Shown in pieces: positions 32,614 through 42,835 of a DNA stretch of 55,032 bases. Made by a program: the position numbers and the translations under genes. The stretch is from Stentor coeruleus (Eukaryota; Ciliophora; Heterotrichea; Heterotrichida; Stentoridae): assembly GCA_001970955.1 (NCBI GenBank), contig MPUH01000429.1, forward strand, positions 1-55,032. Reading direction: 5' to 3'. Numbering within the stretch: the stretch's first letter is position 1; every line of letters begins with the position of its first letter. The notes beneath the pieces were generated by a model. It saw nothing but the letters and a program-made list of their open reading frames with translations. It was not told where the DNA came from and searched no databases.

Positions 32614-33135
32614 ATGTCGAATGAACCTTTATTACCTATGTCCCCTCCTTCGCCATTGAAAGGAGTGGGTCTTGACCTTGGAAGCTCAAATACGAAAATT
32701 ATTGTGGTACATCACTGGTCTGAATATGATGAAGGGACTCATAAAATACATGAGATAGAAATAACAGGTAGCAATCGTGTTTTAGATGTAATAATGCTTT
32801 CTGTAGCACAGTTTTATACTTCAGGAGCTGATCCTAGTAATTTTAATCTAAGACTAGCTGACAAATCAGGAAAACCTAAAACTAGCATGCCAGTTTTGGA
32901 TATTAATCAAGGGATTATGCAAATTGGCGTTGTGAGATTTGCTTTGTGTAGTAAAGGACAAGATGTTAAAAGATCAGAGAAATTCGATAAATATGAAGAG
33001 ACAACCTCATCTACTAGCGACCCTCCTAAGAATGTAAAAATTACTGAGAATATTAAAGGGTCGCCACAAAGCATGGAACAACGTACAAGTGTCAAGATTA
33101 AAAAAAAAATATGCTGTTGTTTTACTAGTGATTAG
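32614..33135 (+). CDS. Hypothetical protein with Cys-cluster C-terminus
   Basis: 173 residues from ATG 32614; an ATG at 32602 would overlap the divergent gene and is less likely. A folded region at about 20-105 (TKIIVVHHWSEYDEGTH, then SGADPSNFNLRLADKSGK) has the look of a ubiquitin-like beta-grasp domain, but I cannot name it. A Ser/Thr/Lys-rich linker follows, and the protein ends KKKICCCFTSD, a basic-plus-cysteine tail typical of palmitoylated membrane attachment (inference). Confidence 0.65.
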   Translation: MSNEPLLPMSPPSPLKGVGLDLGSSNTKIIVVHHWSEYDEGTHKIHEIEITGSNRVLDVIMLSVAQFYTSGADPSNFNLRLADKSGKPKTSMPVLDINQGIMQIGVVRFALCSKGQDVKRSEKFDKYEETTSSTSDPPKNVKITENIKGSPQSMEQRTSVKIKKKICCCFTSD

Positions 33136-33611
33136 CCTAATAGCTTTTAATAGGAAAATGATAGGAAATATTTTTAGGAAAATCACCAATTTGGAGTGAG
33201 TGGAACTTGATAAATGGAAGTCGGGATAATAATTGTTGATACGAATATTGAGGATGAATTTTACAAATCCTGTCTCCTGTTGTGATAATAGTTTAAGTTA
33301 TCGTAGAATAATAGACCAGTGAATTTTGAAGAAAATTATAGAATTAAGCAATTTATGGAAAATATACACTGAAAATTAGCATGGGTTTTGGTTTACTTCT
33401 AATAGAATATTTATGATTTGTATAAATGAAGTTATAAAGTGTTTTTTTTTAAAGGAGTATATTGATAAGATAACGAAAATTGGAACTAGCTGATTTTATT
33501 GTTTTGGATATTGTTTAAGTGTTGTGCAGGTATTTCTTATAGGGATTAGAATAAGGTTAACGCTAGATTGTTGAGCAAAAAATAGGGATAAACTTTTATG
33601 ACTATAAGAAA
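33136..33611. other. Intergenic spacer
   Basis: G-rich 3' flank of the + strand gene. A short open stretch at about 33214-33285 (MEVGIIIVDTNIEDEFYKSC) ends in stops; possibly decayed coding DNA, not called as a gene. Confidence 0.4.
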
Positions 33612-33893
33612 TTATTTAGTTAATTTGGTAGTAAGAGTTTTACCATAAAAATATGTAAAGTTGAATATAAAATGAATTACAATTGTGTGTATTGTCAATC
33701 TTTCTATATAAAGACTAAACTTATTAGAAAGTTTCTGTAATGAAATTTCTGAAGATTCTGGAAGGGTATTGCAAGAGTTAAGGGTCTTGTAGATGTTATG
33801 AAGTTGTTTTATGCTTGAAATTTTAAGAAGCCATTCTATAAATCCATCAATGTTATGCTTGACTAATAAAGCTTGATAAATATGGCCGATCAT
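33612..33893 (-). CDS. Uncertain small ORF
   Basis: 93 residues. The first 70 (MIGHIYQALLVKHNIDGF, SSIKQLHNIYKTLNSCN) look like real helical protein; the end is AT-driven and hydrophobic. The frame is open for a few codons upstream without a clear ATG. It may be the remains of a gene or a small gene lacking an exon. Not recognised. Confidence 0.25.
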   Translation of the reverse strand: MIGHIYQALLVKHNIDGFIEWLLKISSIKQLHNIYKTLNSCNTLPESSEISLQKLSNKFSLYIERLTIHTIVIHFIFNFTYFYGKTLTTKLTK

Positions 33894-34141
33894 TTGATTA
33901 TTTCTCTCATCCAGATTTTAAGGATGAAATAGTCTTCATTGTTTTATTGTTTTTATTCTTATCTCAGAAATCACATGCGAAAACTATTTTTCTGGCCTGG
34001 CCGGAAGGAACTTTTTATAAGGAACCTTGCTTTTTTATATAAAACTCAATTACATGTTTTCTACATACAAAATTCAAAATTCAAAACTCTAAGCTCTTTC
34101 CAACTTCAAATTAATAATTTTCATATATGTTTATAATAACA
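33894..34141. other. Intergenic spacer
   Basis: 3' flank of the channel gene; nothing recognised. Confidence 0.4.
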
Positions 34142-36016
34142 CTAATAATATTCAGACATCGACTTACAAGGTGAGTCTACCGATGATGTATCTTGAGAAA
34201 AAACAGGGAATTTTTTCCTAAAACCCTCATATCTTTCTGCTACAAGGTCTTGTAATCTATACAACATCTTCCTAAGTTCTTCAGTTTCCTTTTCCAAACT
34301 CACAACTTTTTTCTTAATAATTTTCCCATGAACCTCATGTATTTTAAGTTTAGAATCAATGATTTTTTTAAACAAATTTGGACATTTACTCTGATCAGCA
34401 TTATTAGTTTCTGTTAATGCTGTGTTTCTTCTTATTTTATCTTTTTCAATATACACACCTATTTTTGGATATGTTTTCCGTTTATCTACAGGGATATTAT
34501 TTTTAAGACTATTTTCAGCTTCATGAAGTTTTTCATTTGTCCTGTCTAATCGTTCTCGAGCTTTACCACATATATCAATAGCTTCAACTTCATAAATATT
34601 TAGAAGTAAATAGAAATTTTCTTTACTTAAAGTGAGCATTTCACAAATTTCACCAGCTCGGGTTGTATGAAGATGTTTTTTGTCTTCTGAAAAAAGAAGG
34701 TCAACTTCACCAAAGTAGTAGTTTTTGACGATTTCTATGTATGGATATATTATATTATCACGAATAAGCACAAAATCTACACTACCTTGAGTTATGAAAT
34801 ACATTTGTGTTGCATAGTCTTCTTCAGTAAAAATCACTTCCATATTTTCGTGTCTGCAAAATTTGAGCCTGGGTGCAACCCAGGCAACGAAATCAGTGCT
34901 TTTTTTCTCAAAAAATGCATTACCTAAAAGAATTTTTTCGTAAGCTACGACTAGAACATTGTTACCGAGTGTCCCTGGAAGGTCTGTTACAAACTCTTCG
35001 ATTCCATGTCTGGATTTGTTGTTCACGAACTCGAGAGCTCGGGAGATTTGGAAATAGAATATTTTGTTTAAATTATACTCTTTCGACACATCTTCTAATG
35101 TCTGAATTTGATTTTCAAGCTTAGCTTTACGCTGGTCAATATTTGATAGGACATTTGTCAGTGAACTTATTGAATATGAGTAAAATATTATCCCTATAGT
35201 CATGACAATTACTGTAAAAATTTTTTCTGAAAAGTTCACAGCAACAATATCTCCATAGCCAACTGTAGTAAAAGTTGTGATTGTCCAATATAAAGAAACA
35301 ATATAAAGATTTACATTTGGGATGTCTTGAAAATTCCCAATATCAATCCAATTTATTGAGGTATCATCGTATTTACCAACAAACACCCACATGCATGCTA
35401 CTACATGAACAATAAGAATATATGTAAAAGCAAACCAGAAGATTCTTTCGAATGCAACAGAGATTTTTAAAATGTAGTTCATGTGCTTGAGTATTTTACT
35501 ACTGTTTTTCATAACTTTTGCGATTCTTAAAAGTTTAGTTATTTTGAACAGCCTATAAAGTCTTGGTATTCTTGCTACCCTAACCAAAGAATTATACTGT
35601 TTGTTGCTCTCAAAAATTATATTAAAAGGCAAACATGCGAATAAATCTGGGATCATCCAACCAAAAAAGTAATTCGACAATATTTTCCTTTGTTCACACA
35701 CTAAGTTTTTTTCTCTATCATAATACCCTAAACAGCAATTTACAAGAAAGTCAACAAAAAATAGCGCTGAGAAAAAATACTCTACAATAACCCAAGTTGA
35801 ATCTTCAATATCAATAAAAGAAACCCGGTAAGGGGTGACAATAGCTGTGTATATCAAAATTAAGGTCATGAATTTATTCCAATAGTCAATAAATGTACTT
35901 TCTGGGACAAATATCCAACATGGGATGCTACTTTGTTCTATATTTAAAACTTCTTTTTGAGTTAGATATTTTACATCATTATCCCATTCTGAGCTTCTAT
36001 ACCTTTTTCTTTCCAT
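34142..36016 (-). CDS. Cyclic-nucleotide-binding voltage-gated K+ channel (EAG/HCN/CNG superfamily)
   Basis: 624 residues. Six transmembrane segments: S1 near FMTLILIYTAIV, S4 with spaced basic residues (RVARIPRLYRLFKITKLLR), S5, pore helix with filter TTFTTVGYGD, then S6 (IFTVIVMTIGIIFYSYS). GYGD predicts K+ selectivity. A C-linker and a cyclic-nucleotide-binding domain follow at about 370-490 (MYFITQGSVDFVLI and NYYFGEVDLLF). The usual phosphate-cassette Arg is not clearly placed, so ligand binding is unsure. The tail has a coiled coil (KKKVVSLEKETEELRKML) that may tetramerise. Ciliates use such channels for membrane excitability and ciliary control. Confidence 0.92.
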   Translation of the reverse strand: MERKRYRSSEWDNDVKYLTQKEVLNIEQSSIPCWIFVPESTFIDYWNKFMTLILIYTAIVTPYRVSFIDIEDSTWVIVEYFFSALFFVDFLVNCCLGYYDREKNLVCEQRKILSNYFFGWMIPDLFACLPFNIIFESNKQYNSLVRVARIPRLYRLFKITKLLRIAKVMKNSSKILKHMNYILKISVAFERIFWFAFTYILIVHVVACMWVFVGKYDDTSINWIDIGNFQDIPNVNLYIVSLYWTITTFTTVGYGDIVAVNFSEKIFTVIVMTIGIIFYSYSISSLTNVLSNIDQRKAKLENQIQTLEDVSKEYNLNKIFYFQISRALEFVNNKSRHGIEEFVTDLPGTLGNNVLVVAYEKILLGNAFFEKKSTDFVAWVAPRLKFCRHENMEVIFTEEDYATQMYFITQGSVDFVLIRDNIIYPYIEIVKNYYFGEVDLLFSEDKKHLHTTRAGEICEMLTLSKENFYLLLNIYEVEAIDICGKARERLDRTNEKLHEAENSLKNNIPVDKRKTYPKIGVYIEKDKIRRNTALTETNNADQSKCPNLFKKIIDSKLKIHEVHGKIIKKKVVSLEKETEELRKMLYRLQDLVAERYEGFRKKFPVFSQDTSSVDSPCKSMSEYY

Positions 36017-36597
36017 GTATATATTTTATGTACTATATAAATCCCTATAAAATTATAAATATTTTGAAAATAGTGGATGAATTTTTGGTATTGAAATTAA
36101 CAATTGTGGTTAGCAAAATAAGGTGGTTAAGAGAGGCATAAATTGATTTAAAAAAAAAGGAGAGTGAAGGAAAAGAGAGGATTTTTATTTCTGAAAGAAG
36201 GGACTTGAAAAGATTTTTGTTTGGGAAAATTCTGTTGGGTAAAAGGGTGTTATAAGAGGATAAGGAGATGAAAAAGTTAATGAAGATGGTTATGGCAAAT
36301 GTAGGGTTAGATTTTTAGGTTGGAAGAGGATGGGTTAGGATATTTTTATAGAGGAGATGAGTAATGGGAAGGTTTTTGAAAATGGGAATTGTTTGTGATT
36401 TGGATGATTTGGATGAATATATTGTGATATAACAGGGTTAGAATTAAAATATATGGAAACTTTTTTGTTGTTGTTGTTGTGAAGGCTAGTAAAAGAAAAT
36501 TGATATGAGATTCAGTATATAAATATTTTTCAAGGAAAAACAAGATTTAAGATATAATAACTTATTTAGGATTTAATAATATTTTATTTAGTTTTTT
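36017..36597. other. Intergenic spacer, extreme C-poor tract
   Basis: 36121-36480 has 107 G and 7 C on the + strand by hand count. It is the 5' flank of the - strand channel gene, so the coding strand is C-rich and G-poor here. No gene seen. Confidence 0.75.
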
Positions 36598-37028
36598 TTA
36601 TACAGAATGGTCTTCAGAATCGCTTTCTTTTTCAAAAACATCATCATCAAGAGAATTCCCAGGGTTTTTTCTATGCTTTTCAACCACACCCTGCGGTGCT
36701 TTTCAACCACACCCTGCGGTCTTATGGCAAAATTATCATTCCCTTTACCAACTTGTCTTATTGAATTACTCATAACTTCCTGATAATCTTTACTTATCAC
36801 ATTAAGGTCTTCATCATCAATTGATAGTTTCTTTTGCAAAATCGTGTTTTTCCTTTTTAAATCATCTATGCTTTTCTGCATTTCTACGATTTTCCACTCG
36901 AAAGATCGGTCTTGTTCAACAATTTTAGCTTTAAGAACTTCATTTCTCGCTAGCAACTGCTTAGAAAGGTTAAGTATTTGCCAGAAACTATGCTTAAGAC
37001 ACTCTATTTCCCCTTCACAATTTTCCAT
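36598..37028 (-). CDS. Small coiled-coil protein (frame broken by a 23-nt tandem duplication)
   Basis: About 135 residues when one copy of the 23-nt tandem duplication (36675-36720) is dropped. The coiled coil runs from about 10 to 75 (FEWKIVEMQKSIDDLKRKN). The corrected C-terminus reads PGNSLDDDVFEKESDSEDHSV and ends at TAA 36598-36600, acidic and more plausible than the uncorrected hydrophobic end. Family not recognised. Divergent from the PP2C gene with 175 nt between starts. Confidence 0.65.
36675..36720. repeat. 23-nt perfect tandem duplication in a coding region
   Basis: 36675-36697 and 36698-36720 are identical and abut. 23 is not a multiple of 3; collapsing gives a better C-terminus for the - strand gene. 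Confidence 0.9.
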
Positions 37029-37203
37029 ATCTATTACTATCCAATAATCTTAAAAATCATAATTTCCCATCCTCAACTTTCAACAACCCCATCCTTTTCT
37101 TCTCATTCAAATCTTATCCCTTTAAATTCTCTTATTCTTCATTAAAAATTCAAAAACTCTTTATATTCTCTCCCATATTAATACTAAAATCTTTACCTCA
37201 TTA

Positions 37204-38538
37204 ATGAATCTCCCGCATTCCTCAAGATCCAAGTCTTCACATTTACTTCTTATTAAAAGTCCTAATATGTTAAGCCCATATAGTTCTATAACACCAAGAT
37301 CTCATAAAGCCCAAGTACCAAAAATCTTCATACCTTTAACAACCCGAGCTCATCCTTCAAGTCAAAAACTAATAAGATTTAGTGAAAAGCCTAGAGTTAT
37401 AAAATCCACTTATATCCCATCTTATACTAGGACAACAATTAAAGATCAAAAGTTAACTGATAGTAAAAATAAACCCTTTGAGTCTAATGAAAAAGTTGAC
37501 AAAATTGGGAAAATCATGCTTAAGGCCCCATCGATATTGTGGACTGCTAAGAGTATATGGAAAAATGCTAAGAAGGTCATCCCGAAACAAAGTTTAATTG
37601 CAAATACTAGGAAATCTGTTTTTAGGATAGAAAACTGTGTTAAATGCCTTATTGCCAAAACGAGAACTGGTACAGCTTATGGTAAGCCTAAGCCTCATAA
37701 TCAAGATTGTTATGTGACGATAGAAAATTTCAGACAGGCTAAGCATGAATCATTTTTTGGGGTTTTTGATGGGCATGGGTTGTTTGGACATGAGATTTCA
37801 TCGTTTGTCAGAAAAGCGTACCCTACCTTTTTAGAAAAATACATAGGAGAAAACCCAAATTTTCATATTGACCAAGGACCTGTTCTAACCCCTCAAGCCC
37901 TAGCAGATTTCCCAGATATCTGCAAAAAGTCTTGTTTTTCAATACAATCAGCTCTTATAAATCATCCACATATCGATGTAACATACTCAGGAACTACAGC
38001 TATCACAGTTTACCTACATGGAAAAACTTGTATTTGTGCTAATGTTGGAGATTCTAGAGCCATAATTGGTAAATTCACTGAAAATTGGGAACTTGTCGAG
38101 CTATCTTCTGATCATAAACCCGATATCAGCTTAGAAAAAAAACGTATTGAAGCCGCTGGAGGACGAGTTGAGCCATATTTCGACCATAATTCAGGATCTT
38201 TTATAGGGCCAAACAGAGTTTGGCTTAAAAATCAACCCCTTCCTGGACTTGCAATGTCAAGATCTTTAGGAGATTTTCTTGCTTCAAGTGTTGGAGTTGT
38301 TTCAGAGCCTGATATTTTTATTCATAACATTGAAAAAGATGATAAATTCCTTTTACTTGCTAGTGATGGGATTTGGGAAGCTTTAGATAGTATTACTTGT
38401 GTTAAAATTGTTGGAGAGTATTATGAAGAAGGGAATATACAAGGGGCAGCAAAAATACTTATGGATATGGCTGAGGATGTTTGGAATAAAAGGGATAATT
38501 CTGTAGATGATATTACGTTTATTATTGTATTTTTTTAA
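37204..38538 (+). CDS. PP2C (PPM family) Ser/Thr phosphatase
   Basis: 444 residues. The first 140 or so are basic and low-complexity. The catalytic domain shows all PPM motifs in order: KPHNQDCYVT, FFGVFDGHGLFGHEIS, SGTTAITVYL, ANVGDSRAIIG, LSSDHKPD, AAGGRVEP, AMSRSLGDFLA, LLLASDGIWEAL and NSVDDITFIIVFF. The metal-binding Asp residues (DGHG, SDGI, DDIT) are kept, so it should be an active Mg/Mn-dependent phosphatase. It resembles the plant and protist PP2C group. The 5' region is strongly C-rich. Confidence 0.95.
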   Translation: MNLPHSSRSKSSHLLLIKSPNMLSPYSSITPRSHKAQVPKIFIPLTTRAHPSSQKLIRFSEKPRVIKSTYIPSYTRTTIKDQKLTDSKNKPFESNEKVDKIGKIMLKAPSILWTAKSIWKNAKKVIPKQSLIANTRKSVFRIENCVKCLIAKTRTGTAYGKPKPHNQDCYVTIENFRQAKHESFFGVFDGHGLFGHEISSFVRKAYPTFLEKYIGENPNFHIDQGPVLTPQALADFPDICKKSCFSIQSALINHPHIDVTYSGTTAITVYLHGKTCICANVGDSRAIIGKFTENWELVELSSDHKPDISLEKKRIEAAGGRVEPYFDHNSGSFIGPNRVWLKNQPLPGLAMSRSLGDFLASSVGVVSEPDIFIHNIEKDDKFLLLASDGIWEALDSITCVKIVGEYYEEGNIQGAAKILMDMAEDVWNKRDNSVDDITFIIVFF

Positions 38539-38834
38539 ATTGTGTTTAGATATTTTATAGCTTTTTTGTGGTTTGGTTGATTTTTGTTGTTGGAAATTTA
38601 GTTTTGGAGTGATAATGTTGTGTTTATTGGGTGTTATTAATATAGAATATTTTCAAATGAAATAGTTTTTTATTGATTTTCTAAATTGCATATAATATGG
38701 TTAATGCTTTTTAATGTGAGTCCAGTTCAAGCCCAACCTTATCAATCCATAAACTTCCTATACAATTGACCATAAAATCCTATTATTATCACATTTCTAA
38801 AAAATCCCTTTACATTCATACAAAACCTATTATA
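38539..38834. other. Convergent spacer
   Basis: About 300 nt; G-rich half behind the PP2C gene, then C-rich half before the TTLL stop. Nothing recognised. Confidence 0.55.
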
Positions 38835-41024
38835 TTAAAAATACTTTTCCTCCTCATACGACTCTTCATCAAAATAAATCACATCCTGATTTTCAATCTC
38901 AGTCCTCGGAGCCAACACTGACTCTTTATCATTAATACTCGCTAGCCATCTAATCATTTCAGTCAATATCCCTTTGCCATCAATATCAAAAAGACATCCT
39001 ACAACTTCTACCGCCGTAGTCCTAAACGACGATTTAAGCATATTCTCTAATTCTGTCCCACTAAACTGTCTCATAACTTTTTTCCTATGTTCTTCCATAT
39101 CATCTCCTTGTAAATTATTCACTAATCTACGTCTTCTTTCTTTCATTTCAATAAGCCTATTTTCTAGTCTTTGCCACAATTTTGAATTAGCACCTCTTCT
39201 AGTATCAGATGCATGCCATACAGTATGTGTAATAAACCTTTCTAAATTCCTTCTCCAGTTAGTTTTAAGTTTTTCTTCTTTTAATGATCTTATTGCATGC
39301 CATATTCGACTTATATATTCAATAAGTATATCATCAGCTGTAAGGATGATTTTTTCAGGCTTTGAAGTTTTTTCTTCAGAATAATTCCGAGCTTTATGTG
39401 TCACTCTTCGATTTGGGGACTTATTTTCTGCTATAAGCGGAAGGTTTTCAATATTTGGGGTTTTCTTTTCTGTACTATCATTAAATAATGCTTTATATAA
39501 AGCTTTATTAACTATTTTAGCTGGTTGGAAATACATATCATAATAATCTGTACCTTTAGCTGGGTAAATTCTTATAAAATGTCCCCGTCTCTCGTATTGC
39601 TCTAAAGTATCCCGAAGATGTTCTTGGAATTTAGGTGATTGCATATAATTAGGTTTTTTTCTCATAGGAGATGCATCAGATCTCGTGTTTTTAAACTGAA
39701 GACGATTCCGCACATAACTCATAACTTCTTTTTTCCTTTCTAAAGGACCAATGCCCATAAGGTTAAAGGCATCTATTAAAAGATTTGATTTTATATGATA
39801 GTCTAAAGGAGAATCTGTTGATAAAGATGGGGATAAATTAACTTCAAGTAACCAAGGTTTGAGTCCAGAATCTAATATAACATCAAAGCCAAAAAGATCA
39901 AAGCAGCTATTATGATGAAGGCTGCTTTTTTTACAAGCTGCAACCACAGCAGGTTCTGAAGCTATAATTGTTTTTATAATCAAATCATAAATTCTCATCC
40001 ACATAAGTTCAATATCAACACCTTCAGCTTCTAAATGTCTACAAAGAGCACTTAATGACCATTTATGCCCTACATCATCATTTCGATAGTCTTGATTCTG
40101 AACAAAATTCTCGTTGTGTTTATTCAAAGAGTAATTCGTCAAATGACTAAACTTGTTTTTTTTACTCAATAAATTATAAGGTTCACTAGCAAAACGAGCT
40201 AAACCTTCTTCATACATATAAATCCTTAATGGTTCATAACTTGTCACAAGGACATAAATTCTTATATCAAACTTCAAATCATTTATCAATAAAGGGTTTT
40301 CTATATATTTTGATATAATACAATTCTCATCAATAGGAACTTCATTTATTGAATCTACCAAATATATACCTTTACCTTGAGAACTAGCTGGGGGTTTGAC
40401 TATCCATTTAACATGCTTTTCATTATGGAAATGTGCATAGAAATCAGCGAATTCATCAGGAAGATTATAAGTATCTGGGGTTATATCATAATTTTTTTTA
40501 CCAAAATGTTCTTGCATTTGGGTTATTGTGTAACATAAACGATCTTTACGTGTTATTTCAGTAGAACTTGGGAAATGATTTACTCGCTGACCTATATTGA
40601 GATTCTGATAAAAAAAGTTATTTGGAGTGCCACAACTCCATAAAATACTCCAATCGTGGCTGGTTGTTGGGATAAAACCCGCAGCTTCTAAGACGGTCTT
40701 GACGATTTTGACGTCGCTTTTGATGAACTTGTAAAAGAGTTCTGAGTTCGCAGCATTTGGTTCTTGGAAATTTATATAGTTTCTAGGCTTTGTAGACTTT
40801 TTAATCTCATCATGGATTTGTTTCCATTGTCGTTCTAAGTCTTCAAGATAAGCTGGAGTACTTGGATGAGTAAAAAGCCCTTTTCTTGGAACCCCAACTC
40901 CTTGTATATCAATCCCTTCCCATCTTTCTTTCTCTATTGTATTGTATGGCTTTAGCTTACGATAACCTGGAGCTGCTTGGCTTTTTGGGGGTAGGGAAAT
41001 CATGCTGAATTCTGATTTTTCCAT
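38835..41024 (-). CDS. Tubulin polyglutamylase (TTLL4/5-like)
   Basis: 729 residues. The tubulin-tyrosine-ligase-like domain spans about 90-470. Motifs: HDWSILWSCG, VNHFPSSTEITRKDRLCY, WIVKPPASSQGKGIYL (ATP lysine and glycine loop), FDIRIYVLVTSYEPLRIY, FSHLTNYSLNKHN, and CFDLFGFDVILDSGLKPWLLEVNLSPS. The order and FDLFGFD fit TTLL glutamylases of the TTLL4/5 branch rather than glycylases. It adds glutamate chains to tubulin tails in cilia and cortex. The C-terminal 250 residues are basic and helical, as in the microtubule-binding extension of TTLL enzymes. No defect seen. Confidence 0.93.
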   Translation of the reverse strand: MEKSEFSMISLPPKSQAAPGYRKLKPYNTIEKERWEGIDIQGVGVPRKGLFTHPSTPAYLEDLERQWKQIHDEIKKSTKPRNYINFQEPNAANSELFYKFIKSDVKIVKTVLEAAGFIPTTSHDWSILWSCGTPNNFFYQNLNIGQRVNHFPSSTEITRKDRLCYTITQMQEHFGKKNYDITPDTYNLPDEFADFYAHFHNEKHVKWIVKPPASSQGKGIYLVDSINEVPIDENCIISKYIENPLLINDLKFDIRIYVLVTSYEPLRIYMYEEGLARFASEPYNLLSKKNKFSHLTNYSLNKHNENFVQNQDYRNDDVGHKWSLSALCRHLEAEGVDIELMWMRIYDLIIKTIIASEPAVVAACKKSSLHHNSCFDLFGFDVILDSGLKPWLLEVNLSPSLSTDSPLDYHIKSNLLIDAFNLMGIGPLERKKEVMSYVRNRLQFKNTRSDASPMRKKPNYMQSPKFQEHLRDTLEQYERRGHFIRIYPAKGTDYYDMYFQPAKIVNKALYKALFNDSTEKKTPNIENLPLIAENKSPNRRVTHKARNYSEEKTSKPEKIILTADDILIEYISRIWHAIRSLKEEKLKTNWRRNLERFITHTVWHASDTRRGANSKLWQRLENRLIEMKERRRRLVNNLQGDDMEEHRKKVMRQFSGTELENMLKSSFRTTAVEVVGCLFDIDGKGILTEMIRWLASINDKESVLAPRTEIENQDVIYFDEESYEEEKYF

Positions 41025-41685
41025 TATTATATAGGTTAACTGACAAATGTATGAAAATTTGATTGAAGAATTGATATGTGTTGGGTTAAAGGTTTTATAG
41101 GAAAAAGATATTGAGAAGATGGTTGAGTTAAGAATTAAAAAAAAAGTTTTTTGGAAGGTATTGGAGGTAGATGGTTGGAGAAAAGAGGATGAGTGTTAGT
41201 GAAAGATGGATATGGTGAGTTGGGGTTAAGTTTGAATTTTATTTTAAAAGGAGAAATTTGGGTGTTAGGGTGTCGTGCTTTAGAATAGAAGTTGTGGGTA
41301 ATATAAAAAAAATAAATAGAGATTAGGTTTTTTTTGTGTGTATTGGATTATTATATGGGAAGTTAGTAGATTAAAAGGAAATTGCATTTTGTAAATTATA
41401 TACGCAAAAAGTAATTAAGGTTGTGTGTTTTTAATGGTTTTAAATGATGAAATAGGATTAATTGATAGTTTATACTTAAAATGCACAAAAGTAGATTATA
41501 ATATATATAAATAGTAGTGCAATATCACATAGTATAATACAATACAGTATAATATAACTGAGATATCATAATATATCATATATATCATAATATCAAATGT
41601 CATAATATAATCTTAGCAAGCATAATATATAAAATAGCATAGTATATTATAGCATAAATACAAAGTATATAATAACACCCAAAAA
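41025..41685. other. Spacer: C-poor tract then ATA-rich repeat
   Basis: 41041-41280 has 74 G and 3 C (5' flank of the TTLL gene). 41470-41680 is almost pure A/T with many copies of the units ATAATAT and CATAATAT in irregular order. No gene seen. Confidence 0.7.
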
Positions 41686-41856
41686 TAAAACCAAAAAAAT
41701 TGGCACAAAAATAACCTTAATCAAAAAACATTAACAAAACTCAACTATAAAACCTTCAACTAATTCTAAATACATAAAAAAATCCATTTTTCTTCAATGA
41801 TAGCAACCTCTCCGTACATTCCTCAAAGTTTAAAACCAAATATTCATAAAATAGCC

Positions 41857-42629
41857 TTAATTAGTATTAGGATAAGGGTGTCTATAAGGGTCTTCTCCGG
41901 TATACTCAACAAGTAATTGATCACTATCAAAAAACTCTTTCAAAGACTTTGCATTCCTCATAACATGAAGTTTCTCCCTAGTCCTTTTCGGCAATGTAGG
42001 TCGCACTGCATGATACAAAAGCCAATGCAGCCAAGTGACATGCAAGACATACAGAGCACCTAATCTTTCAGCATAAAAATCTTGAAAAATAGAAGCCATT
42101 TGTTTAACAAGACTTATAAGATTTGGATCTTGATTATCATCAGTAATATCACTTCTATCATAAATTATGCANTTGGATCTTGATTATCATCAGTAATATC
42201 ACTTCTATCATAAATTATGCATATTTGACCTGAACCTTCAGTATCTGCAAGTTTTACTGCACATTCCGCTAAGTAAATACTATAGCGTAAAGTTTCTTCT
42301 GGGGTGAAATCCTGTGGGTAATGATGACGGACTCTAATAATCAGACAAATACGACCTTGTTTGTCTTTTCCATGGAAAAAAGCTTTCCCTTTGACGATAT
42401 GCGGCATCATTTCTTCTTCGGTTATAGAATCAGCACGATATGATATACGCCAATCTACCCAACGCTGCCACATGGCTAATGCTGCATCTACGTTGAATTC
42501 TCGAGCTCTTAGTATTCTTAAAAGAGCATCATTGTTCGTAAATACTGGGTTATCGGAGATATTTTCCACAGTATGCTTCAGTTCCTTTAGAGCAATTTCT
42601 TGTTCAGGAGTAAGTGGACTTCTTTCCAT
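41857..42629 (-). CDS. CRAL-TRIO (Sec14-like) lipid-transfer protein
   Basis: About 240 residues after collapsing the 49-nt duplication around the N at 42172. N-terminal helical part: LLRILRAREFNVDAALAMW. CRAL-TRIO core: GKDKQGRICLIIRVRHHYP, then ICIIYDRSDIT and MASIFQDFYAERLGALYVLH, and the family-typical PTLPKRTREKLHV. Sec14-like proteins carry phosphatidylinositol, phosphatidylcholine or similar lipids between membranes. The protein is short, lacking an added GOLD or other domain. A decayed second copy follows at 42836-43618. Confidence 0.88.
42123..42221. repeat. 49-nt duplication around the N at 42172 (contig-join artefact)
   Basis: 42123-42171 and 42173-42221 are identical with one N between. 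Collapsing restores ..DITDDNQDPNLISLVKQ.. in the CRAL-TRIO gene. Confidence 0.9.
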
Positions 42630-42835
42630 TATCAGAAACTAATAAGAGCTTGTTAGAAAAATGTTCTGAAAATAAAACCAAAAAAATACTATAAAAAAAC
42701 TTAAATCCTTAATCACAAACATTAACATTAGCAAAACTCAACTATAAAACCTTCAGCCAATCCTGAATATATAAAAAACTCCATTTTTCTGCAATAATAA
42801 CAATCTCTCAAAGTTTCAAAACATATAAAATACCC

